DNA of 64,000 nucleotides from NCBI RefSeq assembly GCF_002355475.1, contig NZ_AP014862.1:2418001-2482000 (forward strand). The letters are read 5' to 3'. Below, piece by piece: positions 17,095 through 25,299 of this stretch. The notes beneath the pieces were generated by a model, which saw only the letters and a list, made by a program, of their open reading frames with translations, was not told the origin of the DNA and did not search any database. Both the position numbers and the translations under genes were made by a program. The stretch's first letter is position 1. Every line of letters starts with the position of its first letter. This DNA comes from Pseudomonas furukawaii. Its GTDB lineage: Bacteria; Pseudomonadota; Gammaproteobacteria; Pseudomonadales; Pseudomonadaceae.

Positions 17095-17611
17095 GATCGT
17101 GCTCCAGTTGCTCGGGCGGAATTGCCCGGAACCGGTTCAGCACGGCGCAGCACAGCAGTCAGGGGGCGATAGCCGGCTTTGCTGCAAATGCGCGAAGCGC
17201 ATGCAGCCCTTGACGGCGAGAACGCCGTGATAGGGTGAGAGGAAACAGCAAGACCGTTATTCCACCGATCTCACAGGCGCCACCAGCAAGCGCAGCGCGC
17301 AGGCTCTATTGACCCGGCGACAAACGCCCGGAGGCGTTGTGGGCAAGCAGCAGAATTGCAGCCATGGCGTGCACCACGCACTGCGGGAGGCAGGAGACAG
17401 ATTCTCGCTATGTGACCAATGACCCACCCTTGTAGGGTAGGCAAGTGTCCACTACCGAAATATGCTCCGGTCGCTGCGCTAACGAAGTGCAAACAGGCAG
17501 GACGCTGACCCCATGCACTCCGTTAGCTCAGAACCTTCCTTCCTGGCCTGTTTAAATGGCGTAGAGCTGGCTTCGCGGGCATCGGTGCGCGAAACGGCGG
17601 CTGTTGTGGTG
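17095..17611. other. Gene-free stretch upstream of radC
   Basis: No coding region is supported. A hairpin is visible near 17188-17204 (ATGCGC, GAA, GCGCAT) in the 5' leader of radC, and GGCGAGAACGCC just beyond forms another short stem. The remainder up to the IS21 scrap shows nothing I recognise. Confidence 0.4.
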
Positions 17612-17710
17612 CTAGGCGAGAAGGCTGACGGTGTTCGGGCCGGTCTGCACGGCCCGGCGGATCAGCCGCTGCGGCGTCCACTCGGCATGCTCGCGATGGC
17701 TCTTGCCGGG
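17612..17710 (-). mobile_element. IS21-family transposase (IstA) fragment
   Basis: About 30 codons on the minus strand ending in TAG at 17612-17614: SHREHAEWTPQRLI followed by VQTGPNT. This matches the conserved EWTP.R.I/L...A...GP segment of IS21-type IstA transposases as I know them. The rest of istA, istB and the terminal repeats are absent. The fragment sits where the N-terminus of the following SDR gene should be, so an insertion followed by deletion probably removed the start of that gene. Confidence 0.55.
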
Positions 17711-17752
17711 CTGACCTGCGCAAGACGTATTCCCCGTACGCTTACCTTCGAC

Positions 17753-18358
17753 GGCGTCGAGGTGGTGGTCAACGTCGTCGGTGGGGTGCGTATGCAGCCG
17801 CTGATGGACAAGTCGCCGGAGTCCTGCGTGGACGACATCCAGCGCAATTTCGGCTATGTGATCGAGTCGACGCGTCACGCGGTGCCGTTGCTGCGTCGCA
17901 GCCGCGGTGGCGCCTGCATCATCAACTTCACCACGATCGAGGCGCATCGGGCCGCTGGCGGGTTTGCCGTCTACGCCGGGGCGAAAGCGGCCACTACCAA
18001 TTTCTCCAAGGCCATGGCCTTGGAGCTTGGCCCCGAGGGCATGCGTGTCAACGTCATCGCGCCCGATACCACTGACAGCCCGGGGAACCGCAAGGCGCTG
18101 CCAGCGGATGTCCTGGAAATGAACGCCGATGTGCCGCCCGAATGGTGGATGAAGGCCTTCGAAATGTATATCCCGCTTGGCGTTCCACCTTCCACCGATG
18201 ATCTTGCGAATGCCGTGCTCTTCCTTACCTCTGACCTTGCCCGTTCGATCACCGGCCAGGTGCTGCATGTCGATGGTGGTACAGGAGCCGCCCCAGGCAT
18301 GATGAGCTGGCCCGATGACGGCGGTATCACGCTGTCGGTTCCCGCGGGTAAACCCTGA
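17753..18358 (+). pseudogene. 5'-truncated short-chain dehydrogenase/reductase
   Basis: About 200 codons match the SDR family from the NNAG-equivalent strand onward (VVVNVVGGVRMQPLMDK), through the catalytic YAGAK (YxxxK) at roughly 17970, to the C-terminal substrate loop and ITGQVLHVDGGTG. The N-terminal nucleotide-binding TGxxxGIG region is missing. The open frame continues upstream to 17513 but its sequence is not SDR-like and overlaps the IS21 fragment on the other strand. The usual catalytic Ser position reads Thr (NFTTIEA). Without the cofactor-binding half the product should be inactive. Confidence 0.7.
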
Positions 18359-18447
18359 AAAAGCTGTTCGGATAACGTGCACTCATCTCAGGCAGTGGGT
18401 AAGTTTTGGTTCGACAACAGCTGGCGGTAGCCCCCGTTGATTTGATG

Positions 18448-18487
18448 TGACCTCCATGTTCGGATGGCCAGTCGTGGGGGGAGGTCA
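18448..18487. repeat. Inverted repeat covering a ribosome binding site
   Basis: TGACCTCC at 18448-18455 is complementary to GGAGGTCA at 18480-18487, with a 24-base loop. The right arm contains the GGAGG ribosome binding site and the A of the start codon of the small ORF at 18487. A transcript could fold so that the site is hidden. It could equally be an operator or the edge of a lost element. Confidence 0.4.
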
Positions 18488-18639
18488 TGACGCTCTCGTT
18501 CACCTTGCGCCTTCTTGTGCTTCGGAAAGCGTATGACGAAACAGCACGACCATCTCATCGAGCAGAACCAGAGCAGAGCAAGCAGCGAAACCGTGGTGGT
18601 AAAAAAGTGGTACGGATCGCTCTCGAGTTTCTGCTCTGA
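18487..18639 (+). CDS. Small ORF with strong ribosome binding site
   Basis: 50 codons, ATG at 18487 right behind GGGGGGAGGT, ending in TGA at 18637-18639. It starts MTLSFTLRLLVLRKAY and ends KKVVRIALEFLL, with a basic, polar middle. I do not recognise it. The ribosome site is better than most in this region, but the surroundings are full of remnants, so it may be the surviving start of a longer gene. Confidence 0.3.
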   Translation: MTLSFTLRLLVLRKAYDETARPSHRAEPEQSKQRNRGGKKVVRIALEFLL

Positions 18640-19123
18640 CCAATAGTTTAAGGGCTTTTGAGGTTCAGTTCGTCCAATCCATCATCGGCGCCACGGAGAA
18701 GCGGCGGGACAGGGCAGGGCGCGTGGTTGCTGGTGCGGAAGCTGATTCTAGGGGCATTTAGTGTGTCGCGTTTTCAACGTGTTTTCGGAGGGGCACGAAC
18801 ATTATTCCAAGCAGAAGATGAAACGTAGCTCTTGTAGAGTTCCTCTCTACCAGCGGCCGGAAGGGCCGATTGCCCTGGTTGCCATTCGAGCTCGAACGAG
18901 TGTCGAAGGCTCGCTCCGCTGCACCCCAATGAATCCGGGTCGAGGAGATCGGGACGCAAGTTTACCAAGAGCGCTCGACATTCTCTCGCAAACAGGCTCC
19001 TCAACACGCCGTACTGCGGCTATTTTCAGCATTGTTGAGGCGGCGTACGTGTAGTGATAGGCGTATCAACCGATGCTGGACGGTGATTCACCTGGCGCAA
19101 TAGAGCGTCCCCGATTGAACGGC
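18640..19123. other. Gene-free stretch before hicAB
   Basis: Short open frames occur on both strands but none has a recognisable protein, a ribosome binding site or a conserved motif. Nothing is assigned here. Confidence 0.4.
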
Positions 19124-19151
19124 TTGTTGTGCTATCTCTTTCTGCTATCAT
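19124..19151 (+). promoter_or_regulatory. Putative sigma-70 promoter of hicAB
   Basis: TTGTTG (19124-19129) and TATCAT (19146-19151) are separated by 16 bases. Transcription would begin at about the GTG at 19159, which has no ribosome binding site, so a leaderless or nearly leaderless hicA message is possible. Confidence 0.4.
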
Positions 19152-19158
19152 TCTTGCC

Positions 19159-19413
19159 GTGAAAAATCGACACCGCAAAACCCTTGAGGCCATTTTTCGT
19201 ACGCCGACCAGTGCGGCGGTGGTGTTCTCCGATATCGAGGCCTTGGTTCTACACCTAGGCGGTCAGGTGCTGGAGCGTGAGGGATCCCGGGTCAAGCTCG
19301 TACTGGGAGATGTGCAATGGCGCTGCCATCGCCCGCATCCTGGGAAAGAGGCAAAGAAGTATCAGGTAGAAGAGGCTCGCGAGTTCTTGCAGCGGGCAGG
19401 AGTTGAACTATGA
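19159..19413 (+). CDS. hicA: HicA-family toxin (mRNA interferase)
   Basis: 84 residues from GTG at 19159. The core NRHRKTLEAIFRTPTS, EALVLHLGGQV and HPGKEAKKYQVEEAREFL is that of the HicA toxin branch that begins KHRKTL. HicA folds as a double-stranded-RNA-binding-like domain and cuts mRNA, using a His in the central strand (WRCHRPHPG here). The frame stays open upstream to 19129, but family alignment favours the KNRHRK start. The 3' end overlaps hicB by four bases (ATGA), the usual toxin-first hicAB order. Its GC is lower than that of the core genes. Confidence 0.88.
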   Translation: MKNRHRKTLEAIFRTPTSAAVVFSDIEALVLHLGGQVLEREGSRVKLVLGDVQWRCHRPHPGKEAKKYQVEEAREFLQRAGVEL

Positions 19414-19742
19414 ATAGCATGAGTTACAAAGGCTACATTGCTCGCATCGAGTTCGATGAGCGTGATGATATATTCGTCGGCCGTTTGTTGGGCGTGCGGG
19501 ACATCATCAGCTTTCATGCAGAGTCGGTGGCAGGACTGCGTGCAGAGTTTCAGTTTGCAGTGGATGACTACTTGGCCGACTGTGCCGAGCGAGGGGTTAG
19601 CCCGGAGAAGCCGGCATCCGGCAAGGTGATGTTGCGTATTCGTCCAGAAGTACATGCAGCCGCCACTATCGCCGCCCAGGCTGCTGGAAAAAGCCTGAAC
19701 CAATGGGCGGACGAGGTATTCGAGCGCGCTGCGCATGCGTAA
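19410..19742 (+). CDS. hicB: HicB-family antitoxin
   Basis: 110 residues. The N-terminal HicB fold (YKGYIARIEFDERDDIFVG, ISFHAESVAGLRAEFQFAVDDYL) neutralises the toxin, and the C-terminal ribbon-helix-helix region (KVMLRIRPEVHAAATIAAQ, SLNQWADEVFERA) binds DNA. This split is standard for HicB proteins that repress their own operon. It overlaps hicA by ATGA. The likely binding site would be around the promoter at 19124-19151, though no clear palindrome was seen there. Confidence 0.9.
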   Translation: MNSMSYKGYIARIEFDERDDIFVGRLLGVRDIISFHAESVAGLRAEFQFAVDDYLADCAERGVSPEKPASGKVMLRIRPEVHAAATIAAQAAGKSLNQWADEVFERAAHA

Positions 19743-20004
19743 CGGCAGGGATTGCCGACTCTTCTGTAGCGCATAGGAAGCGGGGGGAGTCGCAACTGTA
19801 TATCGTGCTTCAGGTCCGTCAGCTAAAAACTCTCCAGAAAGTTACGTTCCCATTCATCGTGGTTTTGCGCTGTCCGGTGTGCTCGGTACACGCCACGGTG
19901 CTTGTCCCATGTCCAGGGACTGGGGACAAGGCAGATGGGATCTGAATGAAAAGTCAAGACGTTGGACTGCTGCTCAACGGTTTCATTATGACCGAGTTAA
20001 GCTA

Positions 20005-20172
20005 ACGACCAACGAACAACTCGTTTCCAAAGTCTGGAACTATGCCCATGCCCTTCGCGATCAGGGCATTTCCAACGGCGATTACTTTGAGCGGATTACA
20101 TACCTGCTGTCCTTCAAGATGGACCACGAGTGCGTCGATTTGCACGCCAAACTCACTCCGCAGTTTCCGTAA
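20005..20172 (+). pseudogene. Fragment of a type I restriction-modification methyltransferase (HsdM N-terminus)
   Basis: About 38 codons (TTNEQLVSKVWNYAHALRDQ, then GDYFERITYLLSFKMDHE) match the very start of HsdM, which normally continues for about 500 residues with the methyltransferase motifs. Here the match stops and the frame ends at 20172 after unrelated residues. No hsdR or hsdS is present. A relic of a restriction system in the same decayed region as hicAB. Confidence 0.7.
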
Positions 20173-20434
20173 CAGCCAAGTACGCTTCAGACCAATCATC
20201 ATGACGGCAAGATAGAATTACTGCCGCTCACGCTGACGCAATGCAACGGCGGTGATTTCAATGAGCAGTGAACCTCCGAGCTCAACACCAATGCACGAAC
20301 GTTGGGGCCAGCATTGCGGATCGTCTCCGATCCACTGGTTCCAGATATCGTCGAATACGGCCTTGCTGGACAGGTTCGCCCGCCAGCAACCAGGGACTGG
20401 CAGTGAGCAACAGGATTCCGGTTGCCAGGCGCAT

Positions 20435-20857
20435 TCAGCGTCCTCCCAGTGGCTGGAGCGGTCGCAGCCCCTGCTGGATGCTCGGGTTGACCTGGCCTGA
20501 AATCGAGCGTCCAGAACCTCCGCCGGAGTGTGTGGCCCCGGCGTCAGGTATGGCCTGGTGGGCCAGGTTGCCGGACAGGGCGGGGTTGTTCACGACCTGG
20601 TTCTGGATGGTCCGATCCGGCAGTGCCATGCCACTGGATACGTTGGCGAAGTCACTGTCGGTCACTTCCAGCGTGGTGTCTCGCGCAACGGCGCCGGGAT
20701 TGACCACGCGAGGATTGGGGTCAGGCATCAGGGGAGCGCGGGTGGCCACGCGGGACTGCACATCACGCTCGAGGATGACGTCGCCATCGGCGGCCCAGAC
20801 AGTCATGAAGGGGGCAGGGGTCACAGCAAGCGCGAAGGCGTACAGCATGCTGCGCAT
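20435..20857 (-). CDS. Secreted hypothetical protein
   Basis: 140 residues. A signal peptide is visible (MRSMLYAFALAVTPAP then TVWA-A around residue 22). The mature part begins DGDVILERDVQSRVATRAP and has a polar, Asn- and Gly-rich low-complexity body ending SIQQGLRPLQPLGGR. It resembles small Pseudomonas periplasmic or surface proteins that start with the same ADGDVIL...D sequence, whose role I do not know. It is monocistronic as far as can be seen. Confidence 0.6.
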   Translation of the reverse strand: MRSMLYAFALAVTPAPFMTVWAADGDVILERDVQSRVATRAPLMPDPNPRVVNPGAVARDTTLEVTDSDFANVSSGMALPDRTIQNQVVNNPALSGNLAHQAIPDAGATHSGGGSGRSISGQVNPSIQQGLRPLQPLGGR

Positions 20858-21394
20858 CAGTCATGATCGTCCCATGGCGAATCTCCCTTATCGGCTGCAC
20901 CCACAGGCTGCGTTCACCAGTGCGAGGCAGGAGCCATGCCAGGTCCATTCTTTTCTTTGTTTTCAGTGACCTGGGGGATATCCCCGTGATCCGCTTGCAA
21001 GTCGCTGTAAAGGCGGCGACACAAGGGCCGACAGGATCCTGGCGCGGTGGTACGCCGCAATAGCCCGGAGTACAAGGGGCGCTGGCTCCTTGGTCGCCCC
21101 TGTACCAGATCGTCAACATCGACGTGCGAACAATGAAAAGTGTCTCGCAGGGCGAACACCCGGGCCGCTCGTAAGGCCGACAGGCGGAGCGTACGCAGCA
21201 TCGCGTAACCGTTTTCTCGAGTGCGGTGGCTAACGGTTTCGTTTACCGAAAACTGGCGAGTAGCGCACCGGGGGGATATCAGGAGTGGGGCGACCGTCAG
21301 GGTCGGTCCGGGGGCCGGCCTCGGAGCCGACGTAGTAGTCCAGCTCGGTCTGCTGCATGCGACGGCCGAAGGTGTCAGTGCCAATCCGTGCTGG
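20858..21394. other. Gene-free stretch between a secreted protein gene and focA
   Basis: No frame in this stretch shows family resemblance. The promoter of the gene at 20435-20857 should be near 20870-20950 on the minus strand. Complementary short motifs (CCGTTTTC near 21207 and CGAAAACTGG near 21246) might form the terminator of the channel gene, without a clear T-run. Confidence 0.35.
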
Positions 21395-22207
21395 TCATTC
21401 CTCCCGAGCGCCTTCGCCGCGCAGGTAAGCGAACCAGTACACACCGGCAACCAGCAGCGTGCCGCCGACTATATTGCCGAAGGTGACGGCGATCAGGTTG
21501 CCGGCGACGGCGAGTATTGCAAGGCGGTCCGGTCCAGCCAGCGCCAGGCCGTACGGCAGAAAGAACCAGTTGGCGATGGAATGTTCGAAGCCGACGGTCA
21601 CGAAAGCGCTGATCGGCAGCATGATGGCCAGGATCCTGTCGCTGACGCTGTGCCCGCCCATCGCCAACCAAACCGCCAGGCAGACCAGGGTGTTGCTCAA
21701 TACGCCCCGGAAGAAGGCTTCGAGCCAGGACAGCGCGACTTTGTCCTCGGCGATCCGAAGCAGGGACTCGCCCACCGCACCTTCGCCCATGCCTGCGGTG
21801 TTGGCCCCGAGCACCAGTAGTGCGGTGCCCAGGCAGCCAACCACGTTACCCAGGTAGACCAGGCACCAGTTGCGCAGCACCTCGCCCGTGCTGATCAAGC
21901 GGCTGGCCCAGGCCATCGCCAGCAGATTATTGCCGGTGAACAGCTCCGCACCGCCAATCACCACCAGCACGAGACCGAGGCAGAAGCCCAGCCCGCCCAG
22001 CAGGCGAGTGACGCCGAAGCCGAGATTGCTCCCGGTTACGATCACACCGAACAGCAGCGCACCGAGCGAGATGAATGCACCGGCGAGCAGCGCCAGTACG
22101 AACAGCCGGAGAGGAGCAGCGCGCGCCTTGGCGACGCCCATTTCCTGCACGCGTCGCGCAATCTGGGCGGGCTGGTAGGCGTCATGGAACAGGTGCTGGT
22201 CAGCCAT
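21395..22207 (-). CDS. Formate/nitrite transporter (FocA/NirC family)
   Basis: 270 residues with about six membrane helices. Family signatures are clear: GGAELFTGNNLLAMAWA in the second or third helix and FEHSIANWFFLPYG in the fifth. FocA/NirC proteins are pentameric inner-membrane channels for formate, nitrite or hydrosulfide. Substrate cannot be told from sequence here. No formate lyase or nitrite reductase gene is adjacent. Upstream on the same strand lie broken stress genes (Hsp20, BCAM0308-type), so the channel may be the one intact member of an old low-oxygen or stress cluster. Confidence 0.88.
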   Translation of the reverse strand: MADQHLFHDAYQPAQIARRVQEMGVAKARAAPLRLFVLALLAGAFISLGALLFGVIVTGSNLGFGVTRLLGGLGFCLGLVLVVIGGAELFTGNNLLAMAWASRLISTGEVLRNWCLVYLGNVVGCLGTALLVLGANTAGMGEGAVGESLLRIAEDKVALSWLEAFFRGVLSNTLVCLAVWLAMGGHSVSDRILAIMLPISAFVTVGFEHSIANWFFLPYGLALAGPDRLAILAVAGNLIAVTFGNIVGGTLLVAGVYWFAYLRGEGAREE

Positions 22208-22279
22208 GCAGGGCCCGCCAGAAATACCCAGCGATAAGAGCCCCTATTCACTCGGCTGGGACTCGCGCAGGGTGGCTAT

Positions 22280-22486
22280 TCAGTTCGCTTTGATCGGAAC
22301 GACCTTCTCCGGTTTGATCGCCGCGGGCTTCTTTGGCATCGATATGGTCAGGACACTTCTGTCGAGGCTGAGGTCGATCCTCCCCACATCGATGCGCTTG
22401 GACAGAGAATAGTCCTTCTTCTCCTCGTTGCTCTCGCGCCGCTTGCCCTTGGGCACGAGGTTGCCGCTGGGCAGGTTGATCCCCAT
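22280..22486 (-). pseudogene. Small heat-shock protein (Hsp20) C-terminal remnant
   Basis: 68 codons. The last 40 match the C-terminal beta strands and tail of Hsp20 proteins: RIDLSLDRSVLTISMPKKP then KPEKVVPIKAN. Upstream, KGKRRESNEEKKDYS resembles the start of the central strand region, but the usual RSYGSF segment is missing between KKDY and SLSKR, and the whole N-terminal half is absent. About 150 residues would be expected for an intact protein. Confidence 0.6.
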
Positions 22487-22489
22487 GGT

Positions 22490-22797
22490 TCAGTCGCGCG
22501 ACCAATGCACCTCCAGGTGGTTCCCCTCCTCCGCAGACCGCCCTGCTGCTCGCTGACCTTGATCAGACGCTCCAGGGCATGCTGGGCCTTCTCTGCGGCC
22601 TCGGTGTTGTGGATCAGGCCCAGCACCTCCTCGCGGTGTGCCGCCAGGAAGCCACCGGCCAGATGCAGGGTGCCGGCCGGTTGGTCGTCGGCAATGCGTC
22701 GGCAGGCCGGGCAGAGACGAGCCTGCGCCTTGTCCGGCGCTGCCTGTTCCCAGCTCCAGCGGCCCTGGTGGTGCACGGCACGGCGCCGCGCTGATCA
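22490..22797 (-). pseudogene. BCAM0308-type protein remnant, frameshifted
   Basis: One frame (about 22797-22570) gives HHQGRWSWEQ, LCPACRRIADDQPAGT, FLAAHREEVLGLIHNTE and VSEQQGGL, the conserved body of the BCAM0308 family as I know it. The expected C-terminal ending (EEGNHLEVHWSRD then stop at 22490) is in another frame, and the stretch between them is too short. The N-terminal CPDCG segment is missing. The family function is unknown; members sit with stress genes in several proteobacteria. Confidence 0.55.
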
Positions 22798-22919
22798 CTG
22801 GCCCATCGTTCGGCATCGCCCCTGAAGTCATCGTGCTCGATGGCCGCTTGCCGGAAAGCCTAAGCTACAGAAACGTCCAGCCTGATCTGGAGCTGGGCTG
22901 CACCGGCAACATAAGGCGG

Positions 22920-23063
22920 AACTCGGCATTCGCACAGGATGTGCCGCCTGCGACGGTCGAGTCGCTGGACACCGGACACTTTGCCCTGGAGACCCACTGC
23001 GATCACATCGCCGCTCGAATCAGGGCTGTGCTCGGGCAACCGCTACCCGAAGGAGGGAAATGA
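22920..23063 (+). pseudogene. Alpha/beta hydrolase C-terminal remnant
   Basis: The last 35 codons before TGA at 23061-23063 read VESLDTGHFALETHCDHIAA then IRAVLGQPLPEGG. This is the catalytic-His end (DTGHFALE) of haloalkane-dehalogenase-like hydrolases. The nucleophile region and the rest of the roughly 280-residue fold are absent. It precedes the next gene by one base, so the two were probably an operon. Confidence 0.55.
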
Positions 23064-23064
23064 C

Positions 23065-23802
23065 ATGAGCAACCGGGATTCTGAACTGCTTGATCGGGTA
23101 CTGGACGCCCATGGTGGCATCGAGCGCTGGCGCCGGTTCAGCCGCGTGGAAGCCAGTATCACCAGCAGCGGCATCTTGTGGGACTTGAAAGGCTTGCGGC
23201 AGGACAGCCAGTCGCGTCGGATGTCGGTCTGGTTGCACGAGCAGCGCGCCTCGGTAACGCCCTTCGGTGCGCCGAATCAGCGTACGGCCTACTGTCCCGG
23301 GCGCATCGCCATCGAGACGACAGAGGGGGAGGTGGTGGCAGAGCGCCTCGACCCGAGAAGCTCGTTTCAGGGGCATGGTGAAACGACCCCCTGGGATCCA
23401 CTGCATCGTGCCTACTTCAATGGCTACGCACTCTGGTCCTACCTCACCATGCCCTTCCTTTTCTGCTTGCCGGGAGTGCTGGCAGAGGAGGTCGAACCCT
23501 GGCGGGAAGGAGCCGAACGCTGGCGTCGCCTGAGGGTCCGTTTTCCCGAGAGTGTCGCCACCCATTGCGAGGTGCAGGACTTCTACTTCGGCGACGACTT
23601 CCTTCTGCGTCGGCATGACTACAGCGTCGATGTCAGTGGCGGCATTCCGGCTGCCCAGTATGTGCATGACTACATCTCGGCCAGCGGGCTCTGCATGCCG
23701 AGCAAGCGCAGGGCTTATCGACGGGACTCGAGCGGTCGAGCGATTGAGGCTGAGTTGCTGGTCGCGATTGACCTGAGCAACATCAGTTACGAGTCTGAGT
23801 AG
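23065..23802 (+). CDS. Hypothetical protein
   Basis: 245 residues from the ATG at 23065, with GGAGG ending eight bases upstream. No signal peptide or clear membrane helix; one hydrophobic stretch (ALWSYLTMPFLFCLPG, about 125-140) is too polar at its edges to call. The N-terminus has HGGIERWRRFSRVEASI, and the body is rich in Arg, Trp and Tyr with beta-type patterning (YFGDDFLLRRHDYSVDV), perhaps a lipid- or ligand-carrying beta fold. I know similar sequences only as conserved hypothetical proteins. It follows an alpha/beta hydrolase remnant, suggesting that the original pair acted together. Confidence 0.65.
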   Translation: MSNRDSELLDRVLDAHGGIERWRRFSRVEASITSSGILWDLKGLRQDSQSRRMSVWLHEQRASVTPFGAPNQRTAYCPGRIAIETTEGEVVAERLDPRSSFQGHGETTPWDPLHRAYFNGYALWSYLTMPFLFCLPGVLAEEVEPWREGAERWRRLRVRFPESVATHCEVQDFYFGDDFLLRRHDYSVDVSGGIPAAQYVHDYISASGLCMPSKRRAYRRDSSGRAIEAELLVAIDLSNISYESE

Positions 23803-24078
23803 ACCCCTGCGCTCTGACTCGGGTCGACTCGACCCCGGCGGTCGGATGCTGCGCAGGCGGTGTGGGGACGGGACCTGCGCTTCCGGATCGAACGAGTGGA
23901 ACAGCAGCCGCCCCCTCCCTGGGAACTTGTCACTAAGCGCTTCGTAGCGTGCTGAGCTGGCACCTGTGCGGTGAAGCCTTTTGCCCGTTCGCGTACCGAA
24001 ACAGTGCCCTGAGTCTCTGCTGAGTCTGTGGACACAACCCATTCGTCTCGCTGACCCAAGGCGTGTCCAGAGGCCCGA

Positions 24079-25023
24079 TTACAACCCCAAACTCGCCCTC
24101 ACCGCCGGGACAGCGGCTTCTCCATCGTAGGTCGATACTCCCGACAGCCATCTGTCCAGCACCTGCGGATTGGCTTTCAGCCATGCCTTTGCAGCCCTCT
24201 CGGGTTGCTCCTTGTCGTCGAGGATGGCGCCCATGATCTGGTTCTCCATGGCCAGGCTGAACTCCAGGTTCTTCAGCAAGGCGCCAACGTTCCTGCACTC
24301 ATCGCTGTAGCCCCTGCGAGTATGGGTATCCACCACTGCGCTGCCGAAATCAGGGCCGAAGCTGGCATCACCACCGCTGAGGTAGCGGATGGCGAACTTG
24401 GTGTTCATCGGGTGTGGTTCCCAGGCCAGGAAAACCAGTGGCTTCTTCGCCTGCACGGCGCGCCGCACCTGCACCAGCATCCCGGCTTCGCTCGACTCCA
24501 CCAGCTTGAACCCGTTCAGGCCGAAGTGACCCTCGTCGATCAGTTTCTGGATCAGCAGGTTGCCGTCATTGCCGGGTTCGATGCCGTAGATGTTTCCGGC
24601 CAGTTGCTGGCGGAAGCGCCCGATATCCTTGAAGTCCTGCAATCCGGCGTCGAAGGTGTAGTCCGGCACCGCCAATGTGTATTTCGCGCCCGTGAGGTTG
24701 GTGCGAACCCTTTCCACGCTGCCCTTTTCCAGGAAGGGCCTGGCGATCACTTCCATCGAGGGCATCCAGGCGCCCAGGTAGACATCGATGTCGTTCTTCT
24801 CCATGCCCAGATAGGCCATGGGAATGGAAGCCAGCTGGCTCTGCGGCTTGTAGCCGAGCCCCTTGAGCACGGTGCTGGCCAGACCCGTAGTGGCGGAGAT
24901 ATCGGCCCAGCCGACCTCCGCCAGGCGTACGGTCCGGCAACTGGCGGGCTCGGTCGCCAGGGCGCTGAGCGGGGGACTGATCAGCAGGGCTGCAGCGAGC
25001 AGGCGCAGGACGTTCTTCGACAT
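24079..25023 (-). CDS. Choline/betaine/carnitine-type ABC transporter substrate-binding protein
   Basis: 314 residues with a signal peptide (LRLLAAALLISPPLSALA-T). The OpuAC-type ligand fold is recognisable: VRLAEVGWADISATTGLAS, DVYLGAWMPSM and FLAWEPHPMNTKF carry the Trp residues that form the aromatic box holding quaternary ammonium groups in ChoX-like proteins. No permease or ATPase gene is adjacent. Pseudomonads have several such orphan binding proteins that share one core CbcWV transporter, which probably applies here. It is divergent from the Rieske oxygenase gene at 25300. Exact ligand uncertain. Confidence 0.88.
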   Translation of the reverse strand: MSKNVLRLLAAALLISPPLSALATEPASCRTVRLAEVGWADISATTGLASTVLKGLGYKPQSQLASIPMAYLGMEKNDIDVYLGAWMPSMEVIARPFLEKGSVERVRTNLTGAKYTLAVPDYTFDAGLQDFKDIGRFRQQLAGNIYGIEPGNDGNLLIQKLIDEGHFGLNGFKLVESSEAGMLVQVRRAVQAKKPLVFLAWEPHPMNTKFAIRYLSGGDASFGPDFGSAVVDTHTRRGYSDECRNVGALLKNLEFSLAMENQIMGAILDDKEQPERAAKAWLKANPQVLDRWLSGVSTYDGEAAVPAVRASLGL

Positions 25024-25299
25024 GTTTGACGCTCCTTTCAGGCGGGGGCGGGGGAAGGCGACAGGGTGCGGAAGGGCGGTTCGGACCCCTTCGCTTGCCC
25101 GAGCATAGGAAGCGCCGAACCGGCCACTTGATGGGAAGCGACATCTTCTGCCGCAGCCGGGAACGGCAGGGTCGGGTGTTGATCTTTTCCGTTGGCAACT
25201 CGTCGCTTGACGTCAATTCCGCCCCGTTTCGCTCCCCTAGATTGGCTCCCCAAGCAGGCCGCCGAGCCGCACGAACAACACCTGGGAGGAGAACCCATC

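Noticed and set aside
17513-17752. N-terminal part of the SDR open frame
   Set aside because: It lacks the TGxxxGIG motif and any SDR resemblance, and overlaps an IS21 fragment on the other strand, so I start the SDR homology at about 17753.
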